From: Lichenostomus cassidix
Taxonomy: Eukaryota; Chordata; Aves; Passeriformes; Meliphagidae
Assembly: GCA_008360975.2 (NCBI GenBank)
Contig: CM039199.1
Coordinates: 2,000,530 to 2,064,529, forward strand
Reading direction: 5' to 3'
DNA length: 64,000 bases
Under the pieces are notes generated by a model. That model worked only from the letters and a program-made list of their open reading frames with translations. It ran no database searches and had not been told where the DNA came from. A program made the position numbers and the translations under genes. This document shows positions 35,824 through 46,600 of the stretch, in pieces. Within the stretch, counting starts at the first letter, position 1. Every line of letters begins with the position of its first letter.

Positions 35824-37704
35824 GCCACACAGACAGCAAACACCTCTCCTTGCAGTGTTCAAGGAGCCCAAAGCTTTTCTTGAGCACGTTGGCCTGAAGT
35901 GTTACTGGGATGCTGAGGGAGCTGGGAGGGGATGGTGTTCACAGCATTTTAATTTCAGTTTGAGGGAGAAAAATTACTTGGCTTATAGAGGTGAGTTTAA
36001 TTTTTTTCCCTTGGATTCCAATCTGGCTGAGCTGACGCAAAAAGCTGCTGGAATGAAATGGCATTTCCAGCTTGAAGCTGGCTGTGTATCACAGTGATGC
36101 TAGAAATTAAGGGGATCTTGAATAGCAGGAAAAGCACAGTTGGGTGAATGGTCTCTGGGGGTGCTGGGAGTATCTCAAGAAGACACAAAGCCTGCAAATA
36201 TTCTACAGGCATTTAGCATCTGCAAATAAAATGCATCCACAAGCACCAAACCTGCTTTGAAGAGTGGAAAAACTCTACAAGGCAGGATTTCAGAGCTGCC
36301 TCCGCGACAGCATCCCTTGATTACTGTGTACAATATTAGATCTGGCTTAGTGATTCAAGTGTTTACACACAGTCAAGTGATTCATAAGTGATGAATTCCA
36401 TGTTCAGAGCAACCTGGGATGGCAGAGTGTGTGGAGATTCTCCCAGGCATGGCTTGGAGTTCGACACTTGAGCATTAATGAGCTGATAGGGGGAGGCTGG
36501 AGACTTCTAACTGGAAAATTGCATTGATTGTGCTGTTGTAAAAATGAAAAATCATTGTTCAGCTCGGAGATTTACCGGAGGGTATTTGCTTTGCTGGCAG
36601 GGCAGAGGAAATTTTAGAAATCCGTTGTTGTTGGCTATGGGGAGCAGTAATCTCACCTAAACAAGGGAGTGGAAATTCAAGGTTTTCAAAGTGGCCCAGA
36701 GCTCCTCTCCCTGTGCAGGAATTCCAGATCCTCCTGGGGCTCTCCTGGCTTGTTTGGATTGGGATTGGGAGTTTTGGCCTCATTGTGGAGCTGCTCTTCT
36801 CACAATAATTCAGCCCCTTTGCATGGGTTTGGGGGATTTCATTGGAGATTGGCTTTTTAACTGGAAAAATAGGATGGATGTCTCAGGGAAAGTGGTGGGA
36901 ATTTGTCCTCTTCTTTTTCATGTGCTGATTTTTTAGAAAGGCCAATAAACATCCTTTGGGGAAAAAAAAATCCCTCTCTTTCCCAAGTGGCTTTCCCAAG
37001 CTTGAGTTTCTAAGCCATACATTTTCACACTCATGCTGTGTGTTCTGGTCAAGGTTTTAAAGTTATTGGTGGTTTGGGGAGCCAAAACACTTCGAAATCT
37101 GCCTTGTAAGACTGCACAGAAAATAAAATTTTAAAGATTCTTGAGCTCCAAAAATTAGTTTCTGTGCAAGTGTCTTGTTTAGTGACCAAGAGCTCATGGC
37201 ACAGCAGTAAAGAAGGACTCTTTGTTAATAAAATCCTTTTAAGGATCAGTGAATAGAAAATTATGAAGGCTTTTTGTGGTGTTTCGCTGTTTTGGCTGAT
37301 AAGTGTCTGTCTGGAGGCAGAAAAGGAATTTGGTGGTTCCTTGGTTGTTTCAGTGATTCCTGGATGAAAAGAAATGCACAAAGTATTTCCTTTTGATGAT
37401 GGAGCAAATTCCATCATGGTTCTGAGAATCCTGGGACACTTTTGAAGTGTTTTGTGGGTGTGATTGTCCCACTCTGCTCTGCACTGGTGCAACCTCACCT
37501 CCGGTCCTTGGAGCAGTTTTGGCACCACAATGTCAGAAAAATCTAAAGCCAAACCTGCTCAAGGAACAAAAGTGAAACAATAAAGCAATTGAGGGTACAA
37601 GAACATGGCAAAATCACACTGTTTCAGGCAAAAGCACATGCTAACCCTATTATGGGAAATTAAATCAAGGGATCTGAATGGCAAAATGAAATAAATAATT
37701 GAGA
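35824..37704. other. Unique intron sequence immediately downstream of the exon
   Basis: No repeat or second exon seen. The stretch at 36330-36560 is AT-rich and non-repetitive. Confidence 0.55.
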
Positions 37705-37925
37705 AGGTTGGGCTGGACTAACCTGGAAGGGCCAAAGCCCTGGACAAGAGTCCAGTTCTGTTAAAGTGCTTCAGGGTGGGGAAGTCCCCAGCCTTGGAGG
37801 GGTTTGACAATGGGGATGTGGCACTTGGGGACATGGGGCAGTGGTGGCCTTGGTAGGGCTGGGAGTGGTTGAACTCAAAGATCCTACAGGGATTTTCTAA
37901 CCCAAACAATTCTGTGATTCTGTAA
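37705..37925 (+). mobile_element. CR1 LINE 3' fragment, subfamily B-like, diverged
   Basis: About 220 bp with GGAGGGGTTTGACAATGGGG, GATGTGGCACTTGGGGACAT, GTGGTGGCCTTGGTAGGGCT and the 3' end AACCCAAACAATTCTGTGAT followed by TCTGTAA. The 5' part is decayed. Confidence 0.85.
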
Positions 37926-38679
37926 GTGGTGTGAAATGAGCTGTACTGTGCTTTTTGGGGTGAAATGCCAGGGCCTTACGTTTTTGTCAGCTGCTGAATT
38001 CGGTGAGCAAAATGAGAAAGGTCCTGCAGGAGCCACTTAAAAAGCCCTGGGAAAACCCTTATGAAAAGAACCCTTTTTGTGCCATTCCAGGGTGGCTCTG
38101 GGCTCTCTGCTCTCCTGCAGGTGCACTCTGGGATTCCACAATTCTGTTGCTCAAGGCATCCTGTGGGTGCTGTGGGTGCTTTGTCCCCTTCTCCTGCTCT
38201 TCTCCCAGAAAGAACAACTCCTGCTCTCTCTGCACAAGCTCAGGACCAACTCTTGAACCTTCTTCTGTCCTGGAGGAGTTTCTGCTCTCATTTAATAAAC
38301 CTGGTGCCCAATTTTCATGGTTTGAAAGTGCTGCTGCTGCTGCTGTGGCTTCCCCCCTGCTCCCAGTGGGAATTCTGGCACAGAGACTTTGCTCCCCATC
38401 CCTGCTCCTTCTGCTGAAAAGTTTTCATTTCTCTTGGAGCTGTTTGTGGCCCTGGTTTCCAGTGAGTGTGTGATTAAATGGGGATGCTGCCTGGGCTCTG
38501 TGCCTCACTTGTGCTCGGCAGGGAGGCTTAAAGGCTTTTCATGGTTAGTCACAGACATTCCCTGAAGATGGCCCATAAAATTCTGTGGATCTGTTGGAAT
38601 AAAGATGCCAAAGTCTGTGCCATGGCTGCTGCCGTGATTTCAAAGTCTGGGATGGACTGTGAGGTTGTTTTTAGAGTAT

Positions 38680-38950
38680 TTTGTGCTTGTGTCATGCATT
38701 GCTAATTAAAGTTATTTGAGTTGTCTTTTTGAGATTAATTTAATCAATAGGGATATTATTACTCCTTTGATGGTATCATTTGTACAAATTGTCACTTGAA
38801 GAAAGCAATTAACTGAGAATGCTTATTAGCTGATCCATCCCACACCTTATTTGTGCAGTAGGAATCGATTATTGGATTCATTAAGTCAAGCACAATTCAG
38901 GGATCCCTTTGAGGTTTAACGACTGACTCGAGCTGCTTTTTACTGCTGCT
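38680..38950. promoter_or_regulatory. Candidate conserved non-coding element
   Basis: This is about 270 bp of complex, AT-rich, repeat-free sequence with ATGCATTGCTAATTAAAG, AGATTAATTTAATCAATAG, ATCGATTATTGGATTCATTA and CGACTGACTCGAG. The density of TAAT/ATTA and ATCAAT cores suits homeodomain or TALE/PBX-type factors. This is inference from texture only. Confidence 0.35.
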
Positions 38951-39124
38951 GTTCAATTGTCTGAGGGTTGGATCTTTTCAACTGTTTCCAGAAGAAAAGC
39001 ATGGCATCTCCTTAATATCCCAGACTTTTTTCCCCTAGATTTGTCCTCTAGGACATTCCAGCAGGGCAGATCTCTGGGATTTCTGTGCATGGAGCAGATG
39101 GAGTGGCATTTCCATGGCTTGGGA

Positions 39125-39545
39125 ATCACAGAGTCATGGAGTGGTTTGGGTTGGAAAGATCTTAATGTTCATCTCATTCCACCCCCTGCCATGGCAGGGA
39201 CACCTTCCACTGTCCCAGGCTGCTCCCAGCCCTGTCCAGCCTGGCCTTGGACACTGCCAGGGATCCAGGGGCAGCCACAGCTTCTCTGGAATTCCAGCCC
39301 AGCCTCTCCCCACCCTCACAGGGAGCAATTCCTTCCCCAGATTCCATCTCTCCCTGTCCTCTGGCAGTTTGAAGCCATTCCCTGTCTCCTGTCACTCCAG
39401 ATCCCTGTAAATGGTGTCTCCCCACCTTTCCTGCAGCTCCTTCAGGCACTGCAAGGCCACAATGAGTTCCCCAGAAGCTTCTCTTCTCCAGGCAAACAAT
39501 CCCAATTCTCCCAGTCTTTACTGAGGTACTCCATGTGGAGCTTTG
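39125..39545 (-). mobile_element. CR1 LINE 3' fragment, subfamily A, 3.3 kb downstream of the exon
   Basis: Begins with the tail TCACAGAGTCATGGAGTGGT and reads CATGGCAGGGACACCTTCCA, GGATCCAGGGGCAGCCACAG, AGGGAGCAATTCCTTCCCCA, CAGGCACTGCAAGGCCACAA and CTTCTCTTCTCCAGGCAAAC. It lies in inverted orientation to the copies at 31845 and 33222, with the exon in between. Confidence 0.92.
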
Positions 39546-41129
39546 AAAATCAAAGGGTACAACAAGTTGTTGTTAAAAGGGGATTTTTTTTTAGCAGTCA
39601 GAGCCTCCTTCTGAAGCTGTTCAGGACAAAAGTCACACCCCTGACCCGGCAGGGTTGTCCCAGGGGTACCCCAGCTCTGTCCCTTCATGTTCAGAACCCC
39701 TCAAATGAGATTTAGTGGCTTTTTAATGAGACAAATCTCCAGCCATGAAGGAGCCTGTTTAGTTGGTTTGAGCATGATTATTCACATGCTGGAATATTGA
39801 GAAAGAACCAAAATGAAAACTGTCCAAAAGGTGTAGTTAAATTCCACATGGGATCCCAACTCTCTCCACATCCAGCAAATCAAATCCTTCTCTTCCTGCA
39901 TGCATTTCCCATAAAATTATGTTGTATCTCTGTGTTGAGAAATGAACAGTGAGGATGTTCAGAGCAAGCAGCTCCTTCAGCACCTGTGGGGCCTGAGGTG
40001 AGGGCTGGGCAGCCTGGATCCCATGGGAGCAGAGGGACCATGGCAGAGCTGCCAGCTGTGAGAAAGATGCTTTGATTTTTTCTGTCCTCTGGTTTTGTAC
40101 GAATAAATCCACTGCCAGCCCTGCCAGCTTGACTGGGAACACAGGCTCTGTGTGGATTCCCTGTGGCTTTCCATGGAATTGCCATGGAGAGTGGTGGATG
40201 GCAGTGTAATGGGGACACACAAATTCCATTGTTGGATGGAGATCTGGCTGAGTTTTGCTTGCATGGAACATATAGCTAAAAGATAGTGCCTGTCACCAAA
40301 ATGGAACAATATCCCTAGTTAGGGTGGAATTTATCTTTATATTGTCAACCAGGAGTCACATTTTGCCTCTGCCATGTGTCTGTGGAAATGGAGTTTGCTG
40401 GGATTTTGATCATCCTCCAATGTCTGTGTCTCTCTCTTAGGGATTCTAATTAATTAATTAAAGTCTGGATGCAAGCAGGGAGAGCTGACACAGCCTGCAC
40501 CCAAAATCCCTCCTGAACCATCAGTGCCTGCCTGATCAGAACCATCAATTCCAGCATGCCCTGGCCTGGCACCTCTGCTGGCACACGAGGGATGCAGGAT
40601 GTGGAGCAGGGTGGCACCCAGGAGTCTGGGATGATGCACTGTTTGGAAACCAGGAGGCTGAAAAGCCTGGAATTTATTCATGAGGCTTTATTAGGCTCTG
40701 AGGGTTCACAGGAGTCAGGGATGAATCCAGTTCCTTGTGGGCTTTTTCCCCATCTGCACCTTGCTTTGAAGAGACTGAATTAGTCATGGAATGACACAGG
40801 GAAGGGCTTTTTTTGGGAAGTGTGGGAACAAATCAGCTGAGGTTTCTAAGGGATGGCCTTGGAGGAGCACAGAGTTTGCTGCAGGTGCCTCCCCAGCTCT
40901 GCTTTGGGGTTGGCTGCAGGAAGGAGGGAATGAATGTGCCCTGGGTGAGCTGAAGGCTTTGGAATTCCCAGGGAATGAATTCTCTGGGGACTCTGTACTG
41001 TTCAAACATCCACTCTTCTGACATCCCTGAGGATTTATACTGAGGAGCTGTGATCTTCCCAGAATTGATCAGGTGGAGATGAAGCAGAGCCAGTGGTGGG
41101 GATGCTCCAGTGGGGCTGTTGGCAGGAGG

Positions 41130-41625
41130 GGAATCCCAGAATCATGGAATGGTTTGGGTTGGAAAGGACCTTAAAGATCATGTCATTCCACTCCTGCCAT
41201 GGCAGGGACACCTTCCACTGTCCCAGGCTGCTCCAAGCTCTGTCCAGCCTGGCCTTGGACATTGCCAGGGATCCAGGGGCAGCCACAGCTTCTCTGGGCA
41301 CCCTGTGCCAGGGCCTGCCCACCCTCACAGGGAACAATTCCTTCCAATATCCCATCTCTCCCTGCCCTCTGGCAGTGGGAAGCCATTCCCTGTGTCCTGT
41401 CCCTCCATCCCTTGTCCCCAGTCCTGCTCCAGCTCTCCTGGAGCCCCTTTAGGCACTGGCAGGAGCTCTGAGCTCTCCCTGGATCCTTCTTCTCTCCAGG
41501 TGAACATTCCCAGCTCTCCCAGCCTGGCTCCAGAGGTGCTCCAGCCCTGGGAGTCTCCATGGCCTCCTCTGGACTCTCTCCATGTCCTTCCTGTGCTGGA
41601 ACCCCAGAGCTGGAGTCCCTCCAGG
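41130..41625 (-). mobile_element. CR1 LINE 3' fragment, subfamily A, about 0.5 kb
   Basis: Begins with TCCCAGAATCATGGAATGGT and continues through GGTTGGAAAGGACCTTAAAG, GGATCCAGGGGCAGCCACAG, CAGTGGGAAGCCATTCCCTG and CTTCTTCTCTCCAGGTGAAC to CTCCTCTGGACTCTCTCCAT and a final CCAGAGCTGGAGTCCCTCCA segment. It is one of the most complete copies of this subfamily in the window. Confidence 0.93.
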
Positions 41626-42950
41626 AGGGAATGAAACTCTGCTTTCACCTATCAGGGAAAGAAACGCTGGAGTTAGAGCAGGATGGGGGAAAAGTAGCAG
41701 GGGAACCACTGAAACCTGGAGGAGTTTTATGTATCAGACAAAGTCCCAGCTGGCCCAGCCTGATCTGTGGGATGGAGCTGTGTGGGGATGGATCAGCTCT
41801 CCCACCTCCATCTCCAGGCACAAGGAGCCTCCCTCTAGCACAGAGCAGCTATCCCAGACCTGCTGGTGCCTTGCCAGCACCTTGGAGACTCCTGCAGTTC
41901 AACAAAAATTAAAAAAAAAAACCATCTCTTTTGAGATTGAAACAATCAAACAAAAAACCCCACAATCCAAACTTGCCAGTGAAATAAACTCAAGACCAGT
42001 TTTTAAAAACTATGTTATCTGTCAGACACCAAAATCCACTTAGAAATTGGGGCTTAAGGGTGTTTCCAAATAAAAATCAAGCTGACTGGGAGGAAAATAA
42101 GAGGCAGGGTAGGACTGACCTTGGAAAAGCTCTTAGGAATAGTGACACACCAGGAATACACAACCTCCTTCTGTTTATTTATACCTGTACCCCTGCTAGA
42201 GGAGATTTTGCTCTTCAGAGTGGTTGTGGCTTGGTTGGAAGAAATATTTTCACCCCTGAACAATATCCAATCACTGCCTGCATTTATTTTAAGAGCAGGA
42301 ATCAGCACAAGTGTGAGTTCAGCTCCGAGGTTTGGCATTTGAGCTGTCAGCTCAGGATTTATGGTGGCTGCTTGAGGATGCTTGAGCTGAAGCTGTGCTC
42401 TGGTTTTCTAAACTGGTGAAATGCTTTTCACCCCAAGCTTCTGCATGGAGATGGAGCTGGGTTTGGATGGTTGCTGAGCAGGAGGTGCTGGGGGCTGTGG
42501 CTGTCCCTCCTTGGGAAGGGATGGTGGGAAAATCTTGGCTCCATTCCCTCCTGATAGCCAAGGATTTGTCCTCCCTGCTATCTGCTGGCAAATGGGACAG
42601 GCAGAGCAGGGAGAAAGGACTGATATTTTCACCCCAGATGATTCTCCTGTTGTCCCTGACAAGTTGATTTTTATGCTGGGAAGACACTGATCATCCTTGC
42701 TGGGAAATGCCATGGCTTTGCCCATGCAATACCCATGTGGGAGTCACTGGGGGTGAAGAAATCCATTTCAGGACTCAGCCAAGCCTCGCTGGCACGTGAA
42801 ACTCAGGCAGGTATCAGCTTTTGATGTTCATGGCATTGGTGCCTCTGGCAGGCAGGGGTTGGGATCTACCAGGGCTTGGTTTGACTGAGAGTCCATGCTG
42901 AGGCTCAGGAGGTGAAATCCAGATGGAGAGAGCAGGCACAGCATCCCTGG

Positions 42951-43020
42951 AGCTGCTGGGAGCAAGGATGAGGGGCTGCTGGGAGGAGGAACAGCTGCTG
43001 GGAGCAAGGATGAGGGGCTG
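42951..43020. repeat. Direct repeat of 28 bp, spaced by 14 bp
   Basis: Two perfect 28-bp copies (42951-42978 and 42993-43020), each starting AGCTGCTGGGAGCAAGG, separated by 14 bp that resemble the end of the unit. This suggests a 42-bp tandem duplication. Confidence 0.88.
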
Positions 43021-43464
43021 TGCAGGTCTGGAGACACTCAGCAAAGTTTGCTTTGTTTGTCTCCTCACTGGTGGATTGTAGAAAATGGCTCAGCAGTCTG
43101 AGGGAGCTCTTGCCCTGCTCAGCTTTGGGCTGACTCTGCTCCTCCTCCTCAGCAGAACTGATCCATGTGCTTTCCGCTGAATTTTGGGGAGGTTTGGATT
43201 TGCACTGCTGTGGGATTTGGGTCTCAGGGACACTGGGATTGCTCCAGGAACTCCTGGCCCCACCCTTGCCCACAGCAGGCTGAGGACACCAAAGACACCT
43301 CCAGTGTCCCCAGGGCAGCTGATTTTTGTTTTCCCATCTCACGCTGTGTTTCTTGGGAATGACATCCATCCCTTTAACTTCTCCTGGGCTTCCAGCTCTC
43401 CATCCTCTGTGGGGAAGGAGGTGGCAAAGGAAGCACCTGAGTCTGCATTTTCCTCCTTTCACAT

Positions 43465-43605
43465 CCAGGCCTTCCTTGGGCACCTCAGGGATGGGGACTG
43501 CAAACCTCCCTGGGCAGTTCCCGTGCCTGACAGCCTTTTCCAGGAAGAAATTCCTGCTAATGTCCAAGCTGACCCTCCCCTTTGAGGCTGTGTCCTTTGC
43601 TCCCC
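43465..43605 (-). mobile_element. CR1-like fragment, subfamily B, decayed
   Basis: The reverse strand matches the subfamily B block: CTCCCTGGGCAGTTCCCGTG, CCTGACAGCCTTTTCCAGGA and AGAAATTCCTGCTAATGTCC are the complement of the part with TTTCTCCATGGAAAGG and TGCCCAGGGAGG. No tail is seen, and the edges are vague. Confidence 0.65.
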
Positions 43606-46600
43606 AGGAGGAGGGACTCTGTGGCAGTGCTGACTGTGATGCTCAGCAATCCCTTCATCCCCAGCCCCAGGGATCCCTCCTTGCTGCTCTGGGGAGGACT
43701 CAGGGACTTCCCTGACATGGGGAGTGCCAGCAGAGAAATAAATCACTGGAATTCCACATTCCCCATCATCCTGCCAGGCACACTGCTTCCCTTTTCATGA
43801 GCCCCCTGGGCCATCCCTTGCTGTCCCCACTGCCTGGGCCATGGCCACATTTCCAGTTCATTGCTGTGGGGATGATGCATGAGCTGGAGCAGCCCTGGCT
43901 CCCCGAGTGCCTGGAGGCTGCAATTTGGTCAGGAATTGCTGAGCTGCAGCACAGTCAGGCCCGCTGGAAGCTGTTTTGTGGCAGCTCTCCCTCCCAGGTG
44001 CTCCTGGAACAGTCTCTGGGATCTGCCCTCACTCTTCCCTGTGCTAGGTGAGCATCACTGGCTCTGTGCATGTGCTGGTGAGTCTGGGGTAGAAATTACC
44101 CCATAAACCAGAAAAACCAGCCTTGTGTCTCCTGAAAATCCAACTCCAAGCAAAACCGAACTTTGTCTTCTGACAAAAAAAACACTCTTGGGAAATGCCA
44201 AGGAAAATGTGAAACTCCACACCCAGAAATGAGGCTCATAATGAACTGAGGTGAGGAATGAGGGGATTTTCATCCCATTCTATTCATAAAGCCTTTGCAA
44301 AGCTCTCTGCCAGTCATGACTGCAAAGCAAGGGGATTTTTTTTTGTCTTTTCATCTGTCCTTTTTGATGAGCAGACAAACTTGTGCTGCACCTGCTGGGG
44401 CTGTGTGGGACACACAGGTCCCTTCCCACCACAGCCAGAGCCCCAAAGTTGATTTTATCCCTCTTCTGGTGTCTGGTGGCTCAGACAGGAGCAGCCCTGT
44501 CTCACTGAGTGTTGCCTTTTTCCAGGGATAAGACTCTCTCTCCATTGACAGATTTCTCCTAAGCTTGAGGATTATTCCTGGTGAGATGTAATCAATGCTG
44601 TTCCACCCTTGTGATTTCCAACCCAAAAGCTTGGAGTTCAAAATTCCCTAGCAGCTTTTAGTGGGTTTGGGGGTCTCTGTGAGGCTTTGCCATTGTCCTC
44701 TCTCAAGGACTTTCAGGTCAAGGCTGTTCATTTTTAGGAACAAACGCCCTGTTTTCCAGGAGCCCTAGCTGCAGTCAAGGCTCTCAGAGCTGGTTATGCT
44801 GTGTTTCCTTTCTGTCTGAACAGGATCATGGGCAGGGAATGCAGCTGGAAGGCAGCTGACAGCCTGATGGGATGGTGAGGAACAGACTGACAGCATTTCC
44901 CTGCCCACATCCATCCCAGCCCTGCAGAGTCAGCAGGAAATGCTAGTGACAATAACTGTTTGTACCAAATATTGTCCCAGCCCTGGAGCCAGGCAGCAGC
45001 ACTCCCAAATGCAGGGAGACCTTGCTGCCCTGCCTCCTCCAACCATGCCAAGGGGCTGGAGGACCCAGCATCTCCTCCTGGATCTCCCTTGAACACCCAA
45101 ATCCCTTTTTTTGGGATCAGAATCAACAGTGCCATACCACTGTCACCGCTGCTCCCCAAAATCCAGCCCAGTGAGTGTATTCCAGTCCCTGCTCCTGCCC
45201 TGTGTCTGTGGTGCTGCTGGGCACAATCCCTGCTGTGCTGGCACCAGCTCCACATGCCCAGAGTGCAGAGCAGGGATGCTAACTCTGCATACACCATCCT
45301 GTGCTCCAGGGCTTTGGAGAAGGCTCTGGAAGATCCTGTCAGATCATGCTGTGTCCAGCCCATGGCTCACTCTGATCCAGACAAATCCTTGGCCTCACTG
45401 TGCCTGGTTTGCCATATCCAGGTGGCTTTTGTGTGCTTGAATCTCAGTTGGGGTAGGAATTACATCATTCCCTGTGTGTAGGAGAGGTGTTGGCATCCCT
45501 GGGCTCTGCCAGGATTCGTGGCAGTGCTCAGCAGCAGCTTGTTTGGTCCTCTCAGATTCACTGCCTCCCTTCTCCCACAGCTTTGCCAGTCCTGGCAGCC
45601 CTGAGGGACTGCTGCAGTGCAACAGGGAGGAGAAAATTCCCAGCCAGATTCAGTGGGAGCTCAGCTTTTATCTCCTTCAGCCATCCTGGAAAATCTCTCC
45701 TTCCCTGGCCAGCAGGAGGCTGGCAGTGGCCGTGTGTCCCTCAAGGTGACACCGCTGGAGCTCTGTCCTGTGCATCCCTGGGAGAACAGTGGCAATCACT
45801 GGGCACAATTCATGTTTCCCTGTGCATTTATCCTTGTCTGGAATGTCCCTGTGATCCCCACAGAGCTCTCTAGGGCAGCATTCCCAGCTGGAGCTCCCTG
45901 GGAAGGGAATTCCCTCCCAGCAGTGAACTCTCTGCCTTCTCTGAGGTGATTTTTTATTCCCAGCCAGACTGTTGGCTCAGAGATGATCTGATGGCTCTGA
46001 TGCACCTCTGCCCTGAGGCCTGAGGGGTGTTTAAATTAAGCACCTCTTTTCAATTAAAACCTCTTTTTAAAGGTTTTTAAAAGGTGTTCAAATGAAAACC
46101 TCTTGTATCCCTCTCCCAGACTTCCTCAGGAATCCCTCAGCAAGGAAAGATGCTGCTGCTTGACCTCCTCCTGCTGGAGTTCATCTTTCCTCCAATTCCA
46201 TAAGGATACAGGTGGTTGAGTCAAACTTCCTTGGCTTTGCCTAAAAACTTGGCCACTAAGGCACTGCATGCCATGGAACTACAGGATCTGTTAGGGTTTT
46301 TCTGCACTAGGATTGCAGCAGCATTTCCTGCCTCTCCCTGAGCTGGTTGGAAGCTGCTGGTGCAGGAAGCAGATCAGAAAATGCAATTAAATGCAGGGAA
46401 ATTCCACCTCTGACTGCCCAGGCTGTGATCCAGCAAAGCACTTAACTTCCAAGCACCTGGGCAGCCCTTTTAATTTCAGTGGCATTATTTCACCTGCTCA
46501 AATCGAAGTGCTGAAGTGCAGCTCTGGATCGAGGCCTCTGCAGCTGAACTTGAGCCATAAGGGTTAATATTTCCAGAGTTAAATTTTTCCCTGGAAGAAG

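Noticed and set aside
35635..35871. 78-codon frame antisense to the exon
   Set aside because: It is a shadow of the GALNT17 exon on the opposite strand.
35818..35883. Extension of the coding exon into the intron
   Set aside because: The GTCAGT donor is strong, the family protein continues with Val-Trp, and the extension meets a stop after about 21 codons.
38330..38347. CTG trinucleotide run as an expandable repeat
   Set aside because: Only about five units are present, too short to be notable.
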